Shown in pieces: positions 8,856 through 18,315 of a stretch of 64,000 nucleotides of DNA; within the stretch, counting starts at the first letter, position 1; each line of letters begins with the position of its first letter. The DNA lies in assembly GCF_028278985.1 (NCBI RefSeq), contig NZ_JANQTA010000004.1, positions 32,334-96,333 of the forward strand, written 5' to 3'. Origin of the DNA: Candidatus Nitrosopumilus sp. GTDB taxonomy: Archaea > Thermoproteota > Nitrososphaeria > Nitrososphaerales > Nitrosopumilaceae. The translations under genes were made by a program, and so were the position numbers. Below the pieces are notes generated by a model. That model ran no database searches. It saw only the letters and a list, made by a program, of their open reading frames with translations, and was not told the origin of the DNA.

Positions 8856-9626
8856 TTATGGGGGATTTGACAAACCTCTTACATACACACATTGATCCGG
8901 TGAGATGGCCATTTCTGAAGGATTGATTTTTCTATCAGTTAGATTTGTCCCTGAATTTTTGATGATTGCAAAAGGTTTTGATTCAGCTCCTTCTCCCATT
9001 TTGTAATTTGCAATTGTTGCAAGGTTATCTGCAACAGCTTGAAATGTTACTTTTAATGGATTTCCATCCAAATCTTTTTGGGCTCTCATATCTAAAACTG
9101 GTTCTAATCCTGCACAAGAAATTGCAACACCTGTAGTTCCAATTCTAGCTGGCATTAACCTACTATCTACCAGAATAATTCCAACATGAATAGAGAACTT
9201 TAGAAAGATTTTTCTACGAATTTCTTCAGCAGTTTTGAATGGGTTTTTAGGGTATAGAATTATTTTTCCTTTTTTTGCATTTGATTTGTCAATTCCTGCA
9301 TTTGGTGCCATAATGTCATCTGATGATGTAATTACAAATCCTGAAATGCCCCCAAAAATTTTATCTGATTCTCTAATAACAACTTCTGCAATTTCAGGTT
9401 TTAATTGAAATTTTCTAGAAATTTGCTCTCCTTCATCTGATGTCTTAATTTTGTTTAATTCGATAATTCTGCCTTGAGCATTAGAAATGTATTTTGTAGA
9501 AATAACAACAATATCCCCTTCCTCTAGTTTTGCATTATTTTTTGTTAAGGCATCCATCAATGCTTCAAATACGTCAAACTTTTCCTCTTTCCTTTCTGTC
9601 AAAAGTGGTAAAACTGTCAGTTCCAC
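8856..9626 (-). CDS. cofE: coenzyme F420-0:L-glutamate ligase
   Basis: CofE adds gamma-linked glutamates to F420-0 using GTP. The 256-residue length fits the archaeal single-domain form. Diagnostic stretches are GDIVVISTKYISNAQGRI near residue 40, DDIMAPNAGIDKSNA, RIGTTGVAISCAGLEP and DLDGNPLKVTFQAVAD, which form the metal- and nucleotide-binding loops. No C-terminal nitroreductase-like FbiB extension is present. F420 use is expected in ammonia-oxidising archaea. It is divergent from the leuC gene at 9699; the intergenic T-rich stretch probably holds both promoters. Confidence 0.93.
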   Translation of the reverse strand: MELTVLPLLTERKEEKFDVFEALMDALTKNNAKLEEGDIVVISTKYISNAQGRIIELNKIKTSDEGEQISRKFQLKPEIAEVVIRESDKIFGGISGFVITSSDDIMAPNAGIDKSNAKKGKIILYPKNPFKTAEEIRRKIFLKFSIHVGIILVDSRLMPARIGTTGVAISCAGLEPVLDMRAQKDLDGNPLKVTFQAVADNLATIANYKMGEGAESKPFAIIKNSGTNLTDRKINPSEMAISPDQCVYVRGLSNPP

Positions 9627-9698
9627 GAATACTGATAATCTTTTTTCTTTTTTATTGTTCTGAAAAGCTTTTAATCTGTAGAATTAGCTTTTTTGATT

Positions 9699-10967
9699 AT
9701 GAATATTGTTGAGAAAATCCTTGCTAGAGCCTCAGGCAAGTCATCTTTAGCCCCTGATGATGTAGTTTTTGCAAATGTGGACAAGGTTATGGTACACGAT
9801 GTGTCTGGACCTGGAGTTCTCAAAGTGTTTGATAAATTGAAAAAACAAGGTATTTCTGTTGACAAATTATGGGATCCTACCAAAGTTTGGGTAGCAGAAG
9901 ATCATTTTGTTCCATCAGCAGAAAAAATGTCTGCTGAAAATATTGTAAAACTATCTAATTTCACTAAAAACTATGGAATTGAGAAACATTTCAAATATGG
10001 AATGGGTCAATATGGAATTTGTCATACATTATCTCATGAAGAAGCAATGGTAATGCCGGGTGATGTTTATGTTGGTGGTGATTCTCACACAAATACAACT
10101 GGTGCATTGGGCGCTTTTGCTTGTGGCTTAGGACATACTGACATTGCATATGTTTTACTTCATGGAAAAATTTGGTTTAAAGTTCCTGAAACTGATTTCT
10201 TCAAACTAAATGGAAAACTTCCAGATCATGTAATGGCAAAAGATTTGATTTTGAAAATTATTGGTGATATTGGAACTGATGGTGGAAATTATAGAACTAT
10301 GCAATTTGGCGGAACTGGAATTGAAGAAATGTCCGTTGAAAGTAGATTAACATTATGTAATATGACAACTGAAGCAGGTGCAAAAAATGGAATTGTTGAA
10401 GCTGATCAAAAAGTAGTTGATTATCTTACAAGTCGCGGAGCAACAAATGCTAGACTCTTCAAGGGAGATGATGATGCAGAATATGCAAACATGTATGAAT
10501 ATGAGGCATCTGAAATGGAACCAATTGTTGCAAAGCCATTTTCTCCTGAAAATGTAGCAGTTGTTAGAGAAGCTCCTTCTGTAGAATTAGACAAATCCTA
10601 CATTGGTTCTTGTACTGGTGCAAAATATGAAGATCTAGAAGCTGCAGCAAAAGTTCTCAAAGGTAGACAAGTAAAAATCAGAACAGAAATTTTACCTGCT
10701 TCAATCTCAATTTACAAACGTGCTATGGAGAATGGATTACTCTCAATTTTCCTTGATTCTGGTGTAACTGTTGGACCTCCAACATGTGGTGCCTGCTGTG
10801 GGGCACATATGGGAGTTTTAGCAAAAGATGAAATCTGTATCAGTACTACAAATAGAAACTTCCCTGGAAGAATGGGGCATGTGGAATCACAAACATATCT
10901 TTCATCTCCAATGGTAGCAGCTGCATCAGCTGTCACTGGAAAAATTACTGACCCGAGGGATTTGTAA
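9699..10967 (+). CDS. leuC: 3-isopropylmalate dehydratase large subunit, archaeal type (aconitase family)
   Basis: This 422-residue aconitase-family large subunit is of the short archaeal LeuC/HacA type. It has GDSHTNTTGALGAFACGLG, the first cluster Cys in YIGSCTGAKYEDL, and the Cys pair in PPTCGACCGAHMG that completes the [4Fe-4S] site. ATG 9699 fits MNIVEKILARASG, the family N-terminus; the ORF-track TTG two codons earlier is unnecessary. Its stop overlaps the next start (TAATG), so it pairs with the small subunit at 10967. The substrate may be isopropylmalate or another 2-alkylmalate such as homocitrate. A second, differently built pair follows directly. Confidence 0.88.
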   Translation: MNIVEKILARASGKSSLAPDDVVFANVDKVMVHDVSGPGVLKVFDKLKKQGISVDKLWDPTKVWVAEDHFVPSAEKMSAENIVKLSNFTKNYGIEKHFKYGMGQYGICHTLSHEEAMVMPGDVYVGGDSHTNTTGALGAFACGLGHTDIAYVLLHGKIWFKVPETDFFKLNGKLPDHVMAKDLILKIIGDIGTDGGNYRTMQFGGTGIEEMSVESRLTLCNMTTEAGAKNGIVEADQKVVDYLTSRGATNARLFKGDDDAEYANMYEYEASEMEPIVAKPFSPENVAVVREAPSVELDKSYIGSCTGAKYEDLEAAAKVLKGRQVKIRTEILPASISIYKRAMENGLLSIFLDSGVTVGPPTCGACCGAHMGVLAKDEICISTTNRNFPGRMGHVESQTYLSSPMVAAASAVTGKITDPRDL

Positions 10968-11458
10968 TGAAAGGCAATGTCATAAAATATGAAAGAGACA
11001 ATATTGACACCGACGTGATCATTCCAGGACAATATCTAAAAGTTCATGATTATGCTGAACTTGCAACACACGCAATGGAAGGATTAGATCCTGATTTTCA
11101 CTCAAAAGTAAATGAAGGTGACTTTATTCTTGCTGGAAAGAATTTTGGATGTGGCTCATCACGTGAACATGCTCCTATTGCATTGTCTCACTCTGGAGTA
11201 AAGGCTGTACTTGCATTGTCTTTTGCTAGAATCTTTTATCGTAATTCTGTAGATGGTGCATTCTTACTTCCAATTGAAATTGAAGAAGATGCTTACAAAT
11301 CAATCTCAGAAGGAGATGAACTTGATATTGATATTTCATCAAATGAAATAAAAAATAATACAAAAAATCAAACCTACAAAATGAAACCCTTTTCTGAAAT
11401 AATTGGAAAAATTATTGCAGCAGGTGGTCTCTTCAAGTATAAACCTGAACAGGATTAA
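10967..11458 (+). CDS. leuD: 3-isopropylmalate dehydratase small subunit, archaeal type
   Basis: This 163-residue swivel-domain subunit matches the short LeuD/HacB length. It has [13 protein letters not shown] at the N-terminus and the active-site signature [17 protein letters not shown], and an [13 protein letters not shown] loop involved in substrate selection in the family. It is translationally coupled to the large subunit by a one-base TAATG overlap and ends one base before the next start, so four aconitase-family subunits form a single operon. The gamma-chain specificity loop (the segment after DTD) differs from the LeuD at 12876. Confidence 0.88.
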   Translation: MKGNVIKYERDNIDTDVIIPGQYLKVHDYAELATHAMEGLDPDFHSKVNEGDFILAGKNFGCGSSREHAPIALSHSGVKAVLALSFARIFYRNSVDGAFLLPIEIEEDAYKSISEGDELDIDISSNEIKNNTKNQTYKMKPFSEIIGKIIAAGGLFKYKPEQD

Positions 11459-11459
11459 A

Positions 11460-12875
11460 ATGGGAAAAACACTTTTTGAAAAAATTTGGGACTCACATAC
11501 CGTTGTTGAAAAATCAACTGGACCTTCATTAATCTACATTGATAGACATCTTGTTCATGAAGTAACTTCTCCTCAAGCTTTTGATGGATTGAGAATGAAT
11601 AACCGCAAAGTTAGACGTCCAGATCTCACAATTGCAACTATGGATCATAATGTTCCTACAAATGATAGATCTTTACCAATACTTGATCAAACTTCTGCTG
11701 TACAAATTCAAACCTTGGAAAAAAATTGTAATGATTTTGGAATAAAATTATTTGACATCAATAGCCCAAATCAAGGAATTGTTCATGTAATTGGACCCCA
11801 ATTAGGCATAACCTTACCTGGAACCACAATTGTTTGTGGTGATAGTCATACCTCTACCCATGGGGCTTTTGGGGCTTTGGCATTAGGAATTGGAACTAGT
11901 GAAGTTGAACATGTTTTAGCATCTCAAACTCTCTGGTTAGAAAAACCAAAACCTTTTGAAATAAGAATTGAGGGTAAACGAAAGAATCCTTATGCAGTTA
12001 CTGCCAAAGATATTGTTCTATCTATAATCAAGAATATTGGAACTGGAGGTGGAACTGGCACAGTTGTTGAATATCGTGGTCAAGGAATCACTGATCTTTC
12101 AATGGAGCAAAGAATGACAATTTGTAACATGTCCATTGAAGCAGGAGCTAGAGCCGGATTAATTGCACCTGATGAAAAAACCTTTGATTATCTTAGAGAT
12201 AGACAATACACTCCAAAAAATTTTGATTCTTTAGTAGAATACTGGAAAGAAAATCTAAAAACTGATAATGATGCAAAATTTGAAAAACAATTTACATTAC
12301 AAATTGATGACATTGCCCCTCAAGTAAGTTGGGGAACTAATCCTGGAATGACTTGTGATGTAACTGATTCGGTTCCATCCCCCGATGATTTTGCAAAAGG
12401 TGATGTAAATCAAAAGAAAGGAGCAGAAAAAGCTCTGGATTACATGGATTTAAAATCTGGAACTCCAATCACTGATATCAAAATTGATCGTGTGTTCATT
12501 GGTTCTTGTACTAATGCTAGATTAGAAGATCTTATTGAAGCATCTAAAGTAGTCAAAGACCAAAAAATTTCTCCAAATGTTCGTGCTATGGTTGTACCTG
12601 GTTCACAAATGGTAAAACAACAAGCTGAAGAAATGGGATTAGATAAAATTTTCACTGATGCCAATTTTGAATGGAGAGAAGCTGGATGCAGTATGTGCCT
12701 TGGAATGAATCCTGACATTCTAGCCCCAGGAGAAAGATGTGCTAGCACTTCAAATAGAAATTTCGAAGGGAGACAAGGTACTGGTGGCAGAACTCATCTT
12801 GTTAGTCCTGTAATGGCCGCTGCTGCTGCTATTGAAGGTCACTTTGTTGATGTAAGAGAGTTGGATTTGAGTTAG
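11460..12875 (+). CDS. leuC: 3-isopropylmalate dehydratase large subunit, bacterial type
   Basis: At 471 residues this is the long bacterial LeuC form: [60 protein letters not shown], and cluster Cys in [12 protein letters not shown] and [10 protein letters not shown]. The ORF-track start at 11403 lies inside the upstream leuD; ATG 11460, just after its stop, matches the family N-terminus. Sequence and length differ clearly from the neighbouring archaeal-type LeuC, so this is not a recent tandem duplication. It probably catalyses the leucine-pathway isomerisation. Confidence 0.92.
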   Translation: MGKTLFEKIWDSHTVVEKSTGPSLIYIDRHLVHEVTSPQAFDGLRMNNRKVRRPDLTIATMDHNVPTNDRSLPILDQTSAVQIQTLEKNCNDFGIKLFDINSPNQGIVHVIGPQLGITLPGTTIVCGDSHTSTHGAFGALALGIGTSEVEHVLASQTLWLEKPKPFEIRIEGKRKNPYAVTAKDIVLSIIKNIGTGGGTGTVVEYRGQGITDLSMEQRMTICNMSIEAGARAGLIAPDEKTFDYLRDRQYTPKNFDSLVEYWKENLKTDNDAKFEKQFTLQIDDIAPQVSWGTNPGMTCDVTDSVPSPDDFAKGDVNQKKGAEKALDYMDLKSGTPITDIKIDRVFIGSCTNARLEDLIEASKVVKDQKISPNVRAMVVPGSQMVKQQAEEMGLDKIFTDANFEWREAGCSMCLGMNPDILAPGERCASTSNRNFEGRQGTGGRTHLVSPVMAAAAAIEGHFVDVRELDLS

Positions 12876-13460
12876 ATGGAACCATTCAAGCCTGTTGAAA
12901 GTATTGTAACTCCATTAGATAAGGTCAATGTTGATACTGATCAAATTGTTCCTAAACAATTTTTAAAATTAGTTCAAAAGACTGGATTTGGAAAATTTTT
13001 GTTTTATAATTGGAGATATGATGAAAATGAAAACGAAAAAGATGATTTTGTTCTAAATGATTCAAAATTTGATGGTTCTCAAATTCTTGTTGCTGGTGAT
13101 AATTTTGGATGTGGCTCATCACGTGAACATGCAGTATGGGCCTTACAAGATTATGGTTTTGCAGTAATTATTGCACCCTCATTTGCAGATATCTTCTTTA
13201 GCAACTGTTTCAAAAATGGAATTTTACCAATTTCTCTTGAACAAAAAATTGTTGAAAAATTACAATTAGATGTCAATTCTATGAAGATAGATCTTGAAAA
13301 CCAAAATATCATTACCTCTTCAGAAACAATTCCTTTTGAAATTGATCCTCATAAAAAAAGAATTCTTTTAGAGGGATTAGATGATATTGCACAAACTTTA
13401 CAGTTTGAGAAAAAAATTTCTGAATTTGAAAAAAATTCTAAAGTCCCATCTGTTTTATGA
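12876..13460 (+). CDS. leuD: 3-isopropylmalate dehydratase small subunit, bacterial type
   Basis: This 194-residue LeuD starts MEPFKPVESIVTPLDKVNVDTDQIVPKQFL. It contains FLFYNWRYDENE, typical of bacterial LeuD, and the swivel signature [18 protein letters not shown]. The start codon directly follows the leuC stop (TAG-ATG). The 3' end overlaps the convergent nucleotidyltransferase by 23 nt. It partners the bacterial-type LeuC just upstream. Confidence 0.92.
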   Translation: MEPFKPVESIVTPLDKVNVDTDQIVPKQFLKLVQKTGFGKFLFYNWRYDENENEKDDFVLNDSKFDGSQILVAGDNFGCGSSREHAVWALQDYGFAVIIAPSFADIFFSNCFKNGILPISLEQKIVEKLQLDVNSMKIDLENQNIITSSETIPFEIDPHKKRILLEGLDDIAQTLQFEKKISEFEKNSKVPSVL

Positions 13461-14154
13461 TTTTATTTACTGTTTTTTGATTTCTTTCTAAAATTGTAGG
13501 GGATTCAGCATCTACCCATTCACTATTTCCAATATCAAATGCACTAATTTTATCTTCCTTGGATAATTGTTGTAAAATATCATATGAGAGATTGATTTCT
13601 TTTTGTTTTTTTGATTTGATTCGTTTTAGAACTTCTTTTCCTAACATGTAGATACCTAAACATTCTGATAACTGTAATTTCATTATTGGTTTTTCTTTGA
13701 ATTCCTTGATTATTCCATTCTCAACTACTGCAAAACCCGTTTCTTCTTTTCGTTTTGTTCTTGTGGCAATACATGCATCGCTTTTTTTAGATTTGAAATG
13801 TTTTTTCATATTCACAAGATCTACTGCACATAGATTGTCTACAAACCACAAAATGAACTCTGATTCATTTTTCAAGTGTTTTTCAATATGCAGTAAATCA
13901 CCTCCAGTCCCACTTTGAGAATCCTGAACAAAGACAATTTTTTTCTGATTTCCAAAATAATTTTTTATTTGACCGCCTAATCCTTCAAAATCTGAAATTA
14001 TGATTATTTCATTTACAAATTTGAATGATTTCAAATATTGTACGACATAATCTATCAATGGTTTTCCATTGATAGGTGTCATTGCTTTTGGAAAATAATC
14101 TGTATATGGCTTGCCTCGAGTTCCTTTGCCGCCTGCTAAGATTACAGCTTTCAC
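13438..14154 (-). CDS. nucleotidyltransferase of the sugar-1-phosphate NTP transferase family
   Basis: The N-terminus MKAVILAGGKGTRGKPYTDYFPKAM is the nucleotide-binding signature of glucose-1-phosphate and mannose-1-phosphate NTP transferases, and DSQSGTGGDLL and LWFVDNLC stand for the GTAG and D-metal regions. At 238 residues it is the short catalytic domain alone, without a left-handed beta-helix. The likely reaction is NTP + sugar-1-P giving NDP-sugar + PPi; the sugar is unknown. It starts 3 nt from the S9 stop, at the end of the ribosomal minus-strand block, and could be co-transcribed with it. Confidence 0.85.
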   Translation of the reverse strand: MKAVILAGGKGTRGKPYTDYFPKAMTPINGKPLIDYVVQYLKSFKFVNEIIIISDFEGLGGQIKNYFGNQKKIVFVQDSQSGTGGDLLHIEKHLKNESEFILWFVDNLCAVDLVNMKKHFKSKKSDACIATRTKRKEETGFAVVENGIIKEFKEKPIMKLQLSECLGIYMLGKEVLKRIKSKKQKEINLSYDILQQLSKEDKISAFDIGNSEWVDAESPTILERNQKTVNKIIKQMGL

Positions 14155-14157
14155 AGT

Positions 14158-14607
14158 CTAACGGTATGATTTTTGTTTTCTTCTTCTTGCACCAGGGCCG
14201 CCAAATTTCTTTGGTTCTTTTCTTCTGGCATCTCCGCTAATCAAATATTTGTCAAAATCTGTGATTCTTTTTCTAAGATCTTCTCTAGTAGATTTTGGGA
14301 ATGGATGATCTTTAGGATCTTTCTTTGATTTAGTCCAGCCTGTTAATGCTCTTGAAATTCCAGTTGCAACTGCACTAGCTTGACCCATAAATCCGCCACC
14401 TCTAACTCTTACAGAAATATTGATTTTCTCTCTCAAATCCCCTGTAATTTCTAATGGTGCTAAAATTACTTCACGAGCTGTCTCTTGTGGAATCATTTCT
14501 ACTGGAATATTGTTAATTCTAACTTTACCTTGTCCTTTTGTAATGTAAACATGTGCGCTAGCTGTTTTTCTTGTTGCAAAATAGATTTCAGTTTTTGGAG
14601 TTGTCAT
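14158..14607 (-). CDS. rps9: 30S ribosomal protein S9 (uS9)
   Basis: The C-terminus GPGARRRKQKSYR is the invariant S9 tail that reaches the P-site tRNA. VYITKGQGKVRINNIPVE and VRGGGFMGQASAVATGISRAL are the core motifs. At 149 residues it has an ordinary archaeal length with a short N-terminal extension. It overlaps the L13 gene by 4 nt (ATGA type) and is the fourth gene of the RpoD-L18e-L13-S9 order conserved across archaea. Confidence 0.96.
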   Translation of the reverse strand: MTTPKTEIYFATRKTASAHVYITKGQGKVRINNIPVEMIPQETAREVILAPLEITGDLREKINISVRVRGGGFMGQASAVATGISRALTGWTKSKKDPKDHPFPKSTREDLRKRITDFDKYLISGDARRKEPKKFGGPGARRRKQKSYR

Positions 14608-15101
14608 TCAGTCCACCCTATTACTCTGCCTAGTTCTCCCATTGTTGTATAGTTAGAAGCAGATTTTTTAATTTTTGCCTTTTCAAATTGAACTTTTTCT
14701 AATGATTTTAACTCTTTAGGAGAACCAATGTATGCTCTTAGTCTTTTGTGTGCTTCAATCCCTGATGGTTTCTTTCCATGTGGTAACATTCCTCTGATCA
14801 TTTTTGTAATGATTGTATCTGGTCTTCTTGGATGGAATGGTCCATGTTTAGGATTCAAAATACTGGAAATTTCTAAAAAGTCTCTGTATTCTTTAATGAT
14901 GTTTGAACGAGTTCCACTTAACATAATTTTTTCACAATTAACAATTGATACTCTGTTACCTTGAAGAAGTAATTTTGCTACGTTTGATGATAATCGTCCA
15001 GCAATATGATCAGTTGCATCCACAACAATTGGTCTGTCAGTTCTTACAACTGTTTCTTGTTTGGTTGCTCCTTTTGGCTTGTTTAATCTACCATTAGCCA
15101 A
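14604..15101 (-). CDS. rpl13: 50S ribosomal protein L13 (uL13)
   Basis: It contains IVVDATDHIAGRLSSNVAKLLLQGN, VNCEKIMLSGTRSN, HPRRPDTIITKMIRGMLPHGK and YIGSPKEL, the standard L13 sequence. At 165 residues it carries a short N-terminal extension relative to bacterial L13. The start overlaps the L18e stop by 8 nt, consistent with a coupled ribosomal operon. Confidence 0.96.
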   Translation of the reverse strand: MANGRLNKPKGATKQETVVRTDRPIVVDATDHIAGRLSSNVAKLLLQGNRVSIVNCEKIMLSGTRSNIIKEYRDFLEISSILNPKHGPFHPRRPDTIITKMIRGMLPHGKKPSGIEAHKRLRAYIGSPKELKSLEKVQFEKAKIKKSASNYTTMGELGRVIGWTE

Positions 15102-15441
15102 GTAGTACCACTCCTTTACCAGTTGGATTTTGTTCTATCAAATCAGAATAACTGATGATTTTTCCCCCGTTTTCAATGATTTTTGCAGCAGCAGAATTTG
15201 AAATTGAAAATGAACAAAGTGTAATTTTATGAGGTACGTTTCCAGTTCCTAGAACTTTACCTGGGAAAACAACAGTATCGTTTTCTTTAGTTAATTGACC
15301 GATTCTTTTCAAGTTGATATCTCTTCTTGCAATTGATGGCTTGAGTGCATATTCTGCTAATTTTCCCCAAATTGGAGCATCATTCTTTGTAGATGCCTTT
15401 TTGAGATCTCTTGCCATGCGTACAACAACTTGATTAGTCAT
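15094..15441 (-). CDS. rpl18e: 50S ribosomal protein L18e (eL18)
   Basis: This 115-residue protein has KDAPIWGKLAEY-like and KPSIARRDINLKRIGQLTKEND stretches, VVFPGKVLGTGNVPHKITL and the Gly-rich end GKGVVLLG, all diagnostic for archaeal L18e. It is the first ribosomal gene after RpoD, separated from it by 45 nt that may include its own promoter (a TTATATTT-like box on the minus strand). Confidence 0.95.
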   Translation of the reverse strand: MTNQVVVRMARDLKKASTKNDAPIWGKLAEYALKPSIARRDINLKRIGQLTKENDTVVFPGKVLGTGNVPHKITLCSFSISNSAAAKIIENGGKIISYSDLIEQNPTGKGVVLLG

Positions 15442-15486
15442 GTGAATAATGCGGTTTAAAACCCAAATATAATGTGTATGCTTACT

Positions 15487-16152
15487 TTATTCCTGAATTT
15501 GGCTTACCATTTCTTTGAATTCGCCAAGCTTGTTGCTGACTTCATCTACTCCGGCAAGGATTATTTGTTCAGGACTAAGTGCTCCTGTTGATTCGACTGT
15601 AAGAACTCTTTCATCATCTTTGTCAGTCTCAGTTAGTGTTGAAATAGTTGCAGAGTTCCATTTTGCATGCTCTGTTCCTCTTCCTAATCTTGCATAGCAT
15701 TCTACCTTGATTTTTTGTCCAGGTGCAAGTTGTACAATTGGAATCTTTTCAGAAATTGGCTTGATTGAATCATCTTCAGAAGACAATTCATTTGAAAGAA
15801 CAGTTCGAGTAACATCTGAATCTCCAGAATCAAGAACTAACATAACTTTACAATTTGAACATCCTGCTTCACTTTGACATTCACATTTAGAAGGTTCATT
15901 AAATCTGGATAAATCTGTCTTTAATGGAACTAGTCCTAATCTGTGTGCAAGTCCTTCGTCTGCCAATACTGATGTATTTTCAATAATGTCAACAGTATCA
16001 ACTGCAAATACTGGAACACCATTTAGACAAACTCGTCTAAGTGCATTTGCATATTGTAATGGTACGCCCTTTAGCTTTACAGCCATTTTTTGATTATCTT
16101 TGCTAATTACTTCTAAGGATGACAAATCTTGAACAAAATCTTCAAAGTCCAC
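15487..16152 (-). CDS. rpoD: DNA-directed RNA polymerase subunit D (Rpo3)
   Basis: This 221-residue alpha/Rpb3 homologue has VPLQYANALRRVCLNGVPVFAVD and EDEGLAHRLGLVPL-type dimerisation motifs. A Cys insertion (CECQSEAGCSNCKVML) with spacing C-x-C-x5-C-x2-C matches the Fe-S-binding domain of some archaeal RpoD proteins, so a cluster is plausible. It heads the minus-strand RpoD-L18e-L13-S9 block and is divergent from SBDS with a 60-nt spacer. Confidence 0.95.
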   Translation of the reverse strand: MDFEDFVQDLSSLEVISKDNQKMAVKLKGVPLQYANALRRVCLNGVPVFAVDTVDIIENTSVLADEGLAHRLGLVPLKTDLSRFNEPSKCECQSEAGCSNCKVMLVLDSGDSDVTRTVLSNELSSEDDSIKPISEKIPIVQLAPGQKIKVECYARLGRGTEHAKWNSATISTLTETDKDDERVLTVESTGALSPEQIILAGVDEVSNKLGEFKEMVSQIQE

Positions 16153-16212
16153 ATAAAAATCTAGCTAGTTTTACGTATAGATAAATACCAAATTATCATA
16201 GGTATCTCAGAA

Positions 16213-16899
16213 ATGGCCGATGTTACAGTGGTAAGATATTCCTATGAAGGCGAGAAATTTGAGATATTGGTGAAGCCTGATCCTGCTTTGGATTACAAAT
16301 TAGGAAAGAAAAAAGAAATTTCATCTATTTTGATTTCAGATGATATTTACACTGATTCTGGTAAAGGCACAAAGCCTTCGACTGAAAAATTGCTCAAGGC
16401 ATTCAAAACTGAAGACGAAACTGAAATTGCAACAATTATTCTTCAGAAAGGTGACCTAAATCTTACAACTGATCAAAGACGAAAAATGATTGAAGAAAAG
16501 AAAAAGCAGATTGTTGAATATATTGCAAAAACGTATGTGGATCCAAAAACACACCTGCCTCATCCTCCATTGAGAATTGAACAAGCAATGAAAGACGGTA
16601 GAGTTTCTGTGGATTCTCAAAAAAGTGTAGATGAACAAGTAAAGGATATTGTAGATAAACTACGTTCCATCATTGCTTTAAAATCAGAAAATTTGCAACT
16701 AGAAATAACAATCCCAGCACAATATGCTTCTCAATCATATGCTGTTCTAAAATCAGTTGGTTCACTGAAAAAAGAAGAATGGCAAAATAATGGTTCACTA
16801 AAAGCAATACTTGAAATACCCGCTGCAGCAAGGCCAAACGTGATAGATAGATTAGGTTCTATAACTAAAGGATCTGCTTCAGTTGAGGTAATGCAATAA
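16213..16899 (+). CDS. sdo1: ribosome maturation protein SBDS homologue
   Basis: This 228-residue protein has the three SBDS domains: the N-terminal FYSH region (VVRYSYEGEKFEILVKPDPALDYKLG), a helical middle with RRKMIEEKKKQIVEYIAKTYVDP and a C-terminal ferredoxin-like domain (LQLEITIPAQYASQSYAVLKS). In archaea and eukaryotes SBDS acts with EF-2 family GTPases in late 60S/50S maturation. Its stop overlaps the Rrp4 start by one base, the conserved archaeal SBDS-exosome superoperon. Confidence 0.95.
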   Translation: MADVTVVRYSYEGEKFEILVKPDPALDYKLGKKKEISSILISDDIYTDSGKGTKPSTEKLLKAFKTEDETEIATIILQKGDLNLTTDQRRKMIEEKKKQIVEYIAKTYVDPKTHLPHPPLRIEQAMKDGRVSVDSQKSVDEQVKDIVDKLRSIIALKSENLQLEITIPAQYASQSYAVLKSVGSLKKEEWQNNGSLKAILEIPAAARPNVIDRLGSITKGSASVEVMQ

Positions 16900-17579
16900 T
16901 GGAAAATAAGAGAAAATACGTTATTCCCGGTGATGTTGTAACTTCTGGTCCATTTAGACCTGAACAAAATGTTGTACTTGAAGGAAATAAGATTATTTCC
17001 ACTACAATTGGAATCTCAGAAATCTATGATGATTCTGTACGTGTTATTCCTTTAACAGGAAAATATATTCCAAAAATTAATGATTTAGTTATTGGCAAAG
17101 TAATTTCTCATACCTCACTTTCATGGGAATTAGATATCAATTCATGTTATGTGGGATTTTTGCCAGCTCAAGATGTATTTGGTCGTGATTTCTCTGCTCA
17201 TGCTGATGAACTTACATCAAAATTGGCTTCTGGAGATCTTGTTGCAGCAAGAATTGCAAATTTTGATAGAACTAGAGATCCTCTTGTAACAATTTCTGAT
17301 AGAGATCTGGGAAAAATTGATTCTGGTGACTTAGTAAAAATATCTCCTAGTAAAGTTCCACGCCTAATTGGAAAACGAGGAACCATGATACAGACAATTG
17401 AAATGGCTACCAATGCCGCAATTACCATTGGTCAAAATGGTTGGGTTGTAGTTTCTTGCGAGTCTCCCGAGGGATTATTAAAGGCCAAAAAGGCAATCCA
17501 AATGGTCGATGAGAAAGCACATGTTGCTAATTTGACTGATCAAGTGAAAGAAATGTTAGAATCAAAAGGTGAATCATAA
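16899..17579 (+). CDS. rrp4: exosome complex RNA-binding protein Rrp4
   Basis: An N-terminal strand region beginning KRKYVIPGDVVTSG is followed by an S1 domain (GKVISHTSLSWELDINSCYVGFLP) and a KH domain with the loop IGKRGTMIQTIEMATNAAITIGQNGWV. Rrp4 forms the RNA-entry cap of the archaeal exosome. It is 226 residues long with an ATG start overlapping the SBDS stop by one base, and its stop overlaps Rrp41 likewise. Confidence 0.96.
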   Translation: MENKRKYVIPGDVVTSGPFRPEQNVVLEGNKIISTTIGISEIYDDSVRVIPLTGKYIPKINDLVIGKVISHTSLSWELDINSCYVGFLPAQDVFGRDFSAHADELTSKLASGDLVAARIANFDRTRDPLVTISDRDLGKIDSGDLVKISPSKVPRLIGKRGTMIQTIEMATNAAITIGQNGWVVVSCESPEGLLKAKKAIQMVDEKAHVANLTDQVKEMLESKGES

Positions 17580-18313
17580 TGGGTGGAAGAGAAGCAACAA
17601 TGGTCCTATTGGACGAAAATGGAATTCGTTGCGATGGACGTAAAGTAGACGAACCACGACGAATCATGATTAGAGCTGGTGGATTAAAAAATGCAGATGG
17701 CTCAGCTTACATTGAATTTGGTGATAATAAAATTCTAGTTGGAGTATTTGGTCCACGTGATGTTCATCCAAAACATATGTCTGATACTGACACTGGTATA
17801 CTGAGAGTTAGATATCATATGGAACCATTTTCTGTTGGTGAAAGAAAAAATCCTGCACCTTCAAGAAGAGAAATTGAAATTTCTAAAGTTATCAAAGAGG
17901 CATTAGAGCCTGCAGTCATGTTAGAAAAATTTCCAAGAACTGCAGTTGATGTATTTATTGAAGTATTACAAGCAGATGGTGGAACTAGATGTGCTGCTTT
18001 AACAGCTGCTTCAGTTGCTTTAGCCGATGCAGGAATTCCAATGAGAGATATGGTGGCTGCAATTGCCGCAGGTAAAGTTGCTGACACTGTAATTCTTGAT
18101 GTTAATAATGAAGAAGACCAAGCAGGTCAAGCTGATATGCCAATAGGTTACATGCCAAGTCTAGAAAAAGTTACACTCATGCAACTGGACGGAGTTCTAA
18201 CTCCTGAAGAATACAAAAAATGTGTTGAAGTAGGAATCGAAGGTTGCAAATTAGTTTATGATTTACAAAAGAAGGCACTTAATGACAAATATTTTGGAAA
18301 TGGAGATAATTAG
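17579..18313 (+). CDS. rrp41: exosome complex exonuclease Rrp41 (catalytic RNase PH subunit)
   Basis: This 244-residue RNase PH-fold protein has IRCDGRKVDEPRRI, FGPRDVHPKHM, RRREIEISK-like SRREIEISKVIKEALEP, EVLQADGGTRCAALTAAS and DQAGQADMPIGYMP. The Asp residues of the last region are the phosphorolytic active-site residues in archaeal Rrp41. It degrades or tails RNA 3' to 5' in a hexameric ring with Rrp42. It sits between Rrp4 and Rrp42 with coupled starts. Confidence 0.96.
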   Translation: MGGREATMVLLDENGIRCDGRKVDEPRRIMIRAGGLKNADGSAYIEFGDNKILVGVFGPRDVHPKHMSDTDTGILRVRYHMEPFSVGERKNPAPSRREIEISKVIKEALEPAVMLEKFPRTAVDVFIEVLQADGGTRCAALTAASVALADAGIPMRDMVAAIAAGKVADTVILDVNNEEDQAGQADMPIGYMPSLEKVTLMQLDGVLTPEEYKKCVEVGIEGCKLVYDLQKKALNDKYFGNGDN

Positions 18314-18315
18314 AA

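Noticed and set aside
9699-13460. Aconitase of the TCA cycle
   Set aside because: Separate large and small subunits with LeuC/LeuD-type lengths and motifs; TCA aconitase A would be a single fused protein of about 900 residues.
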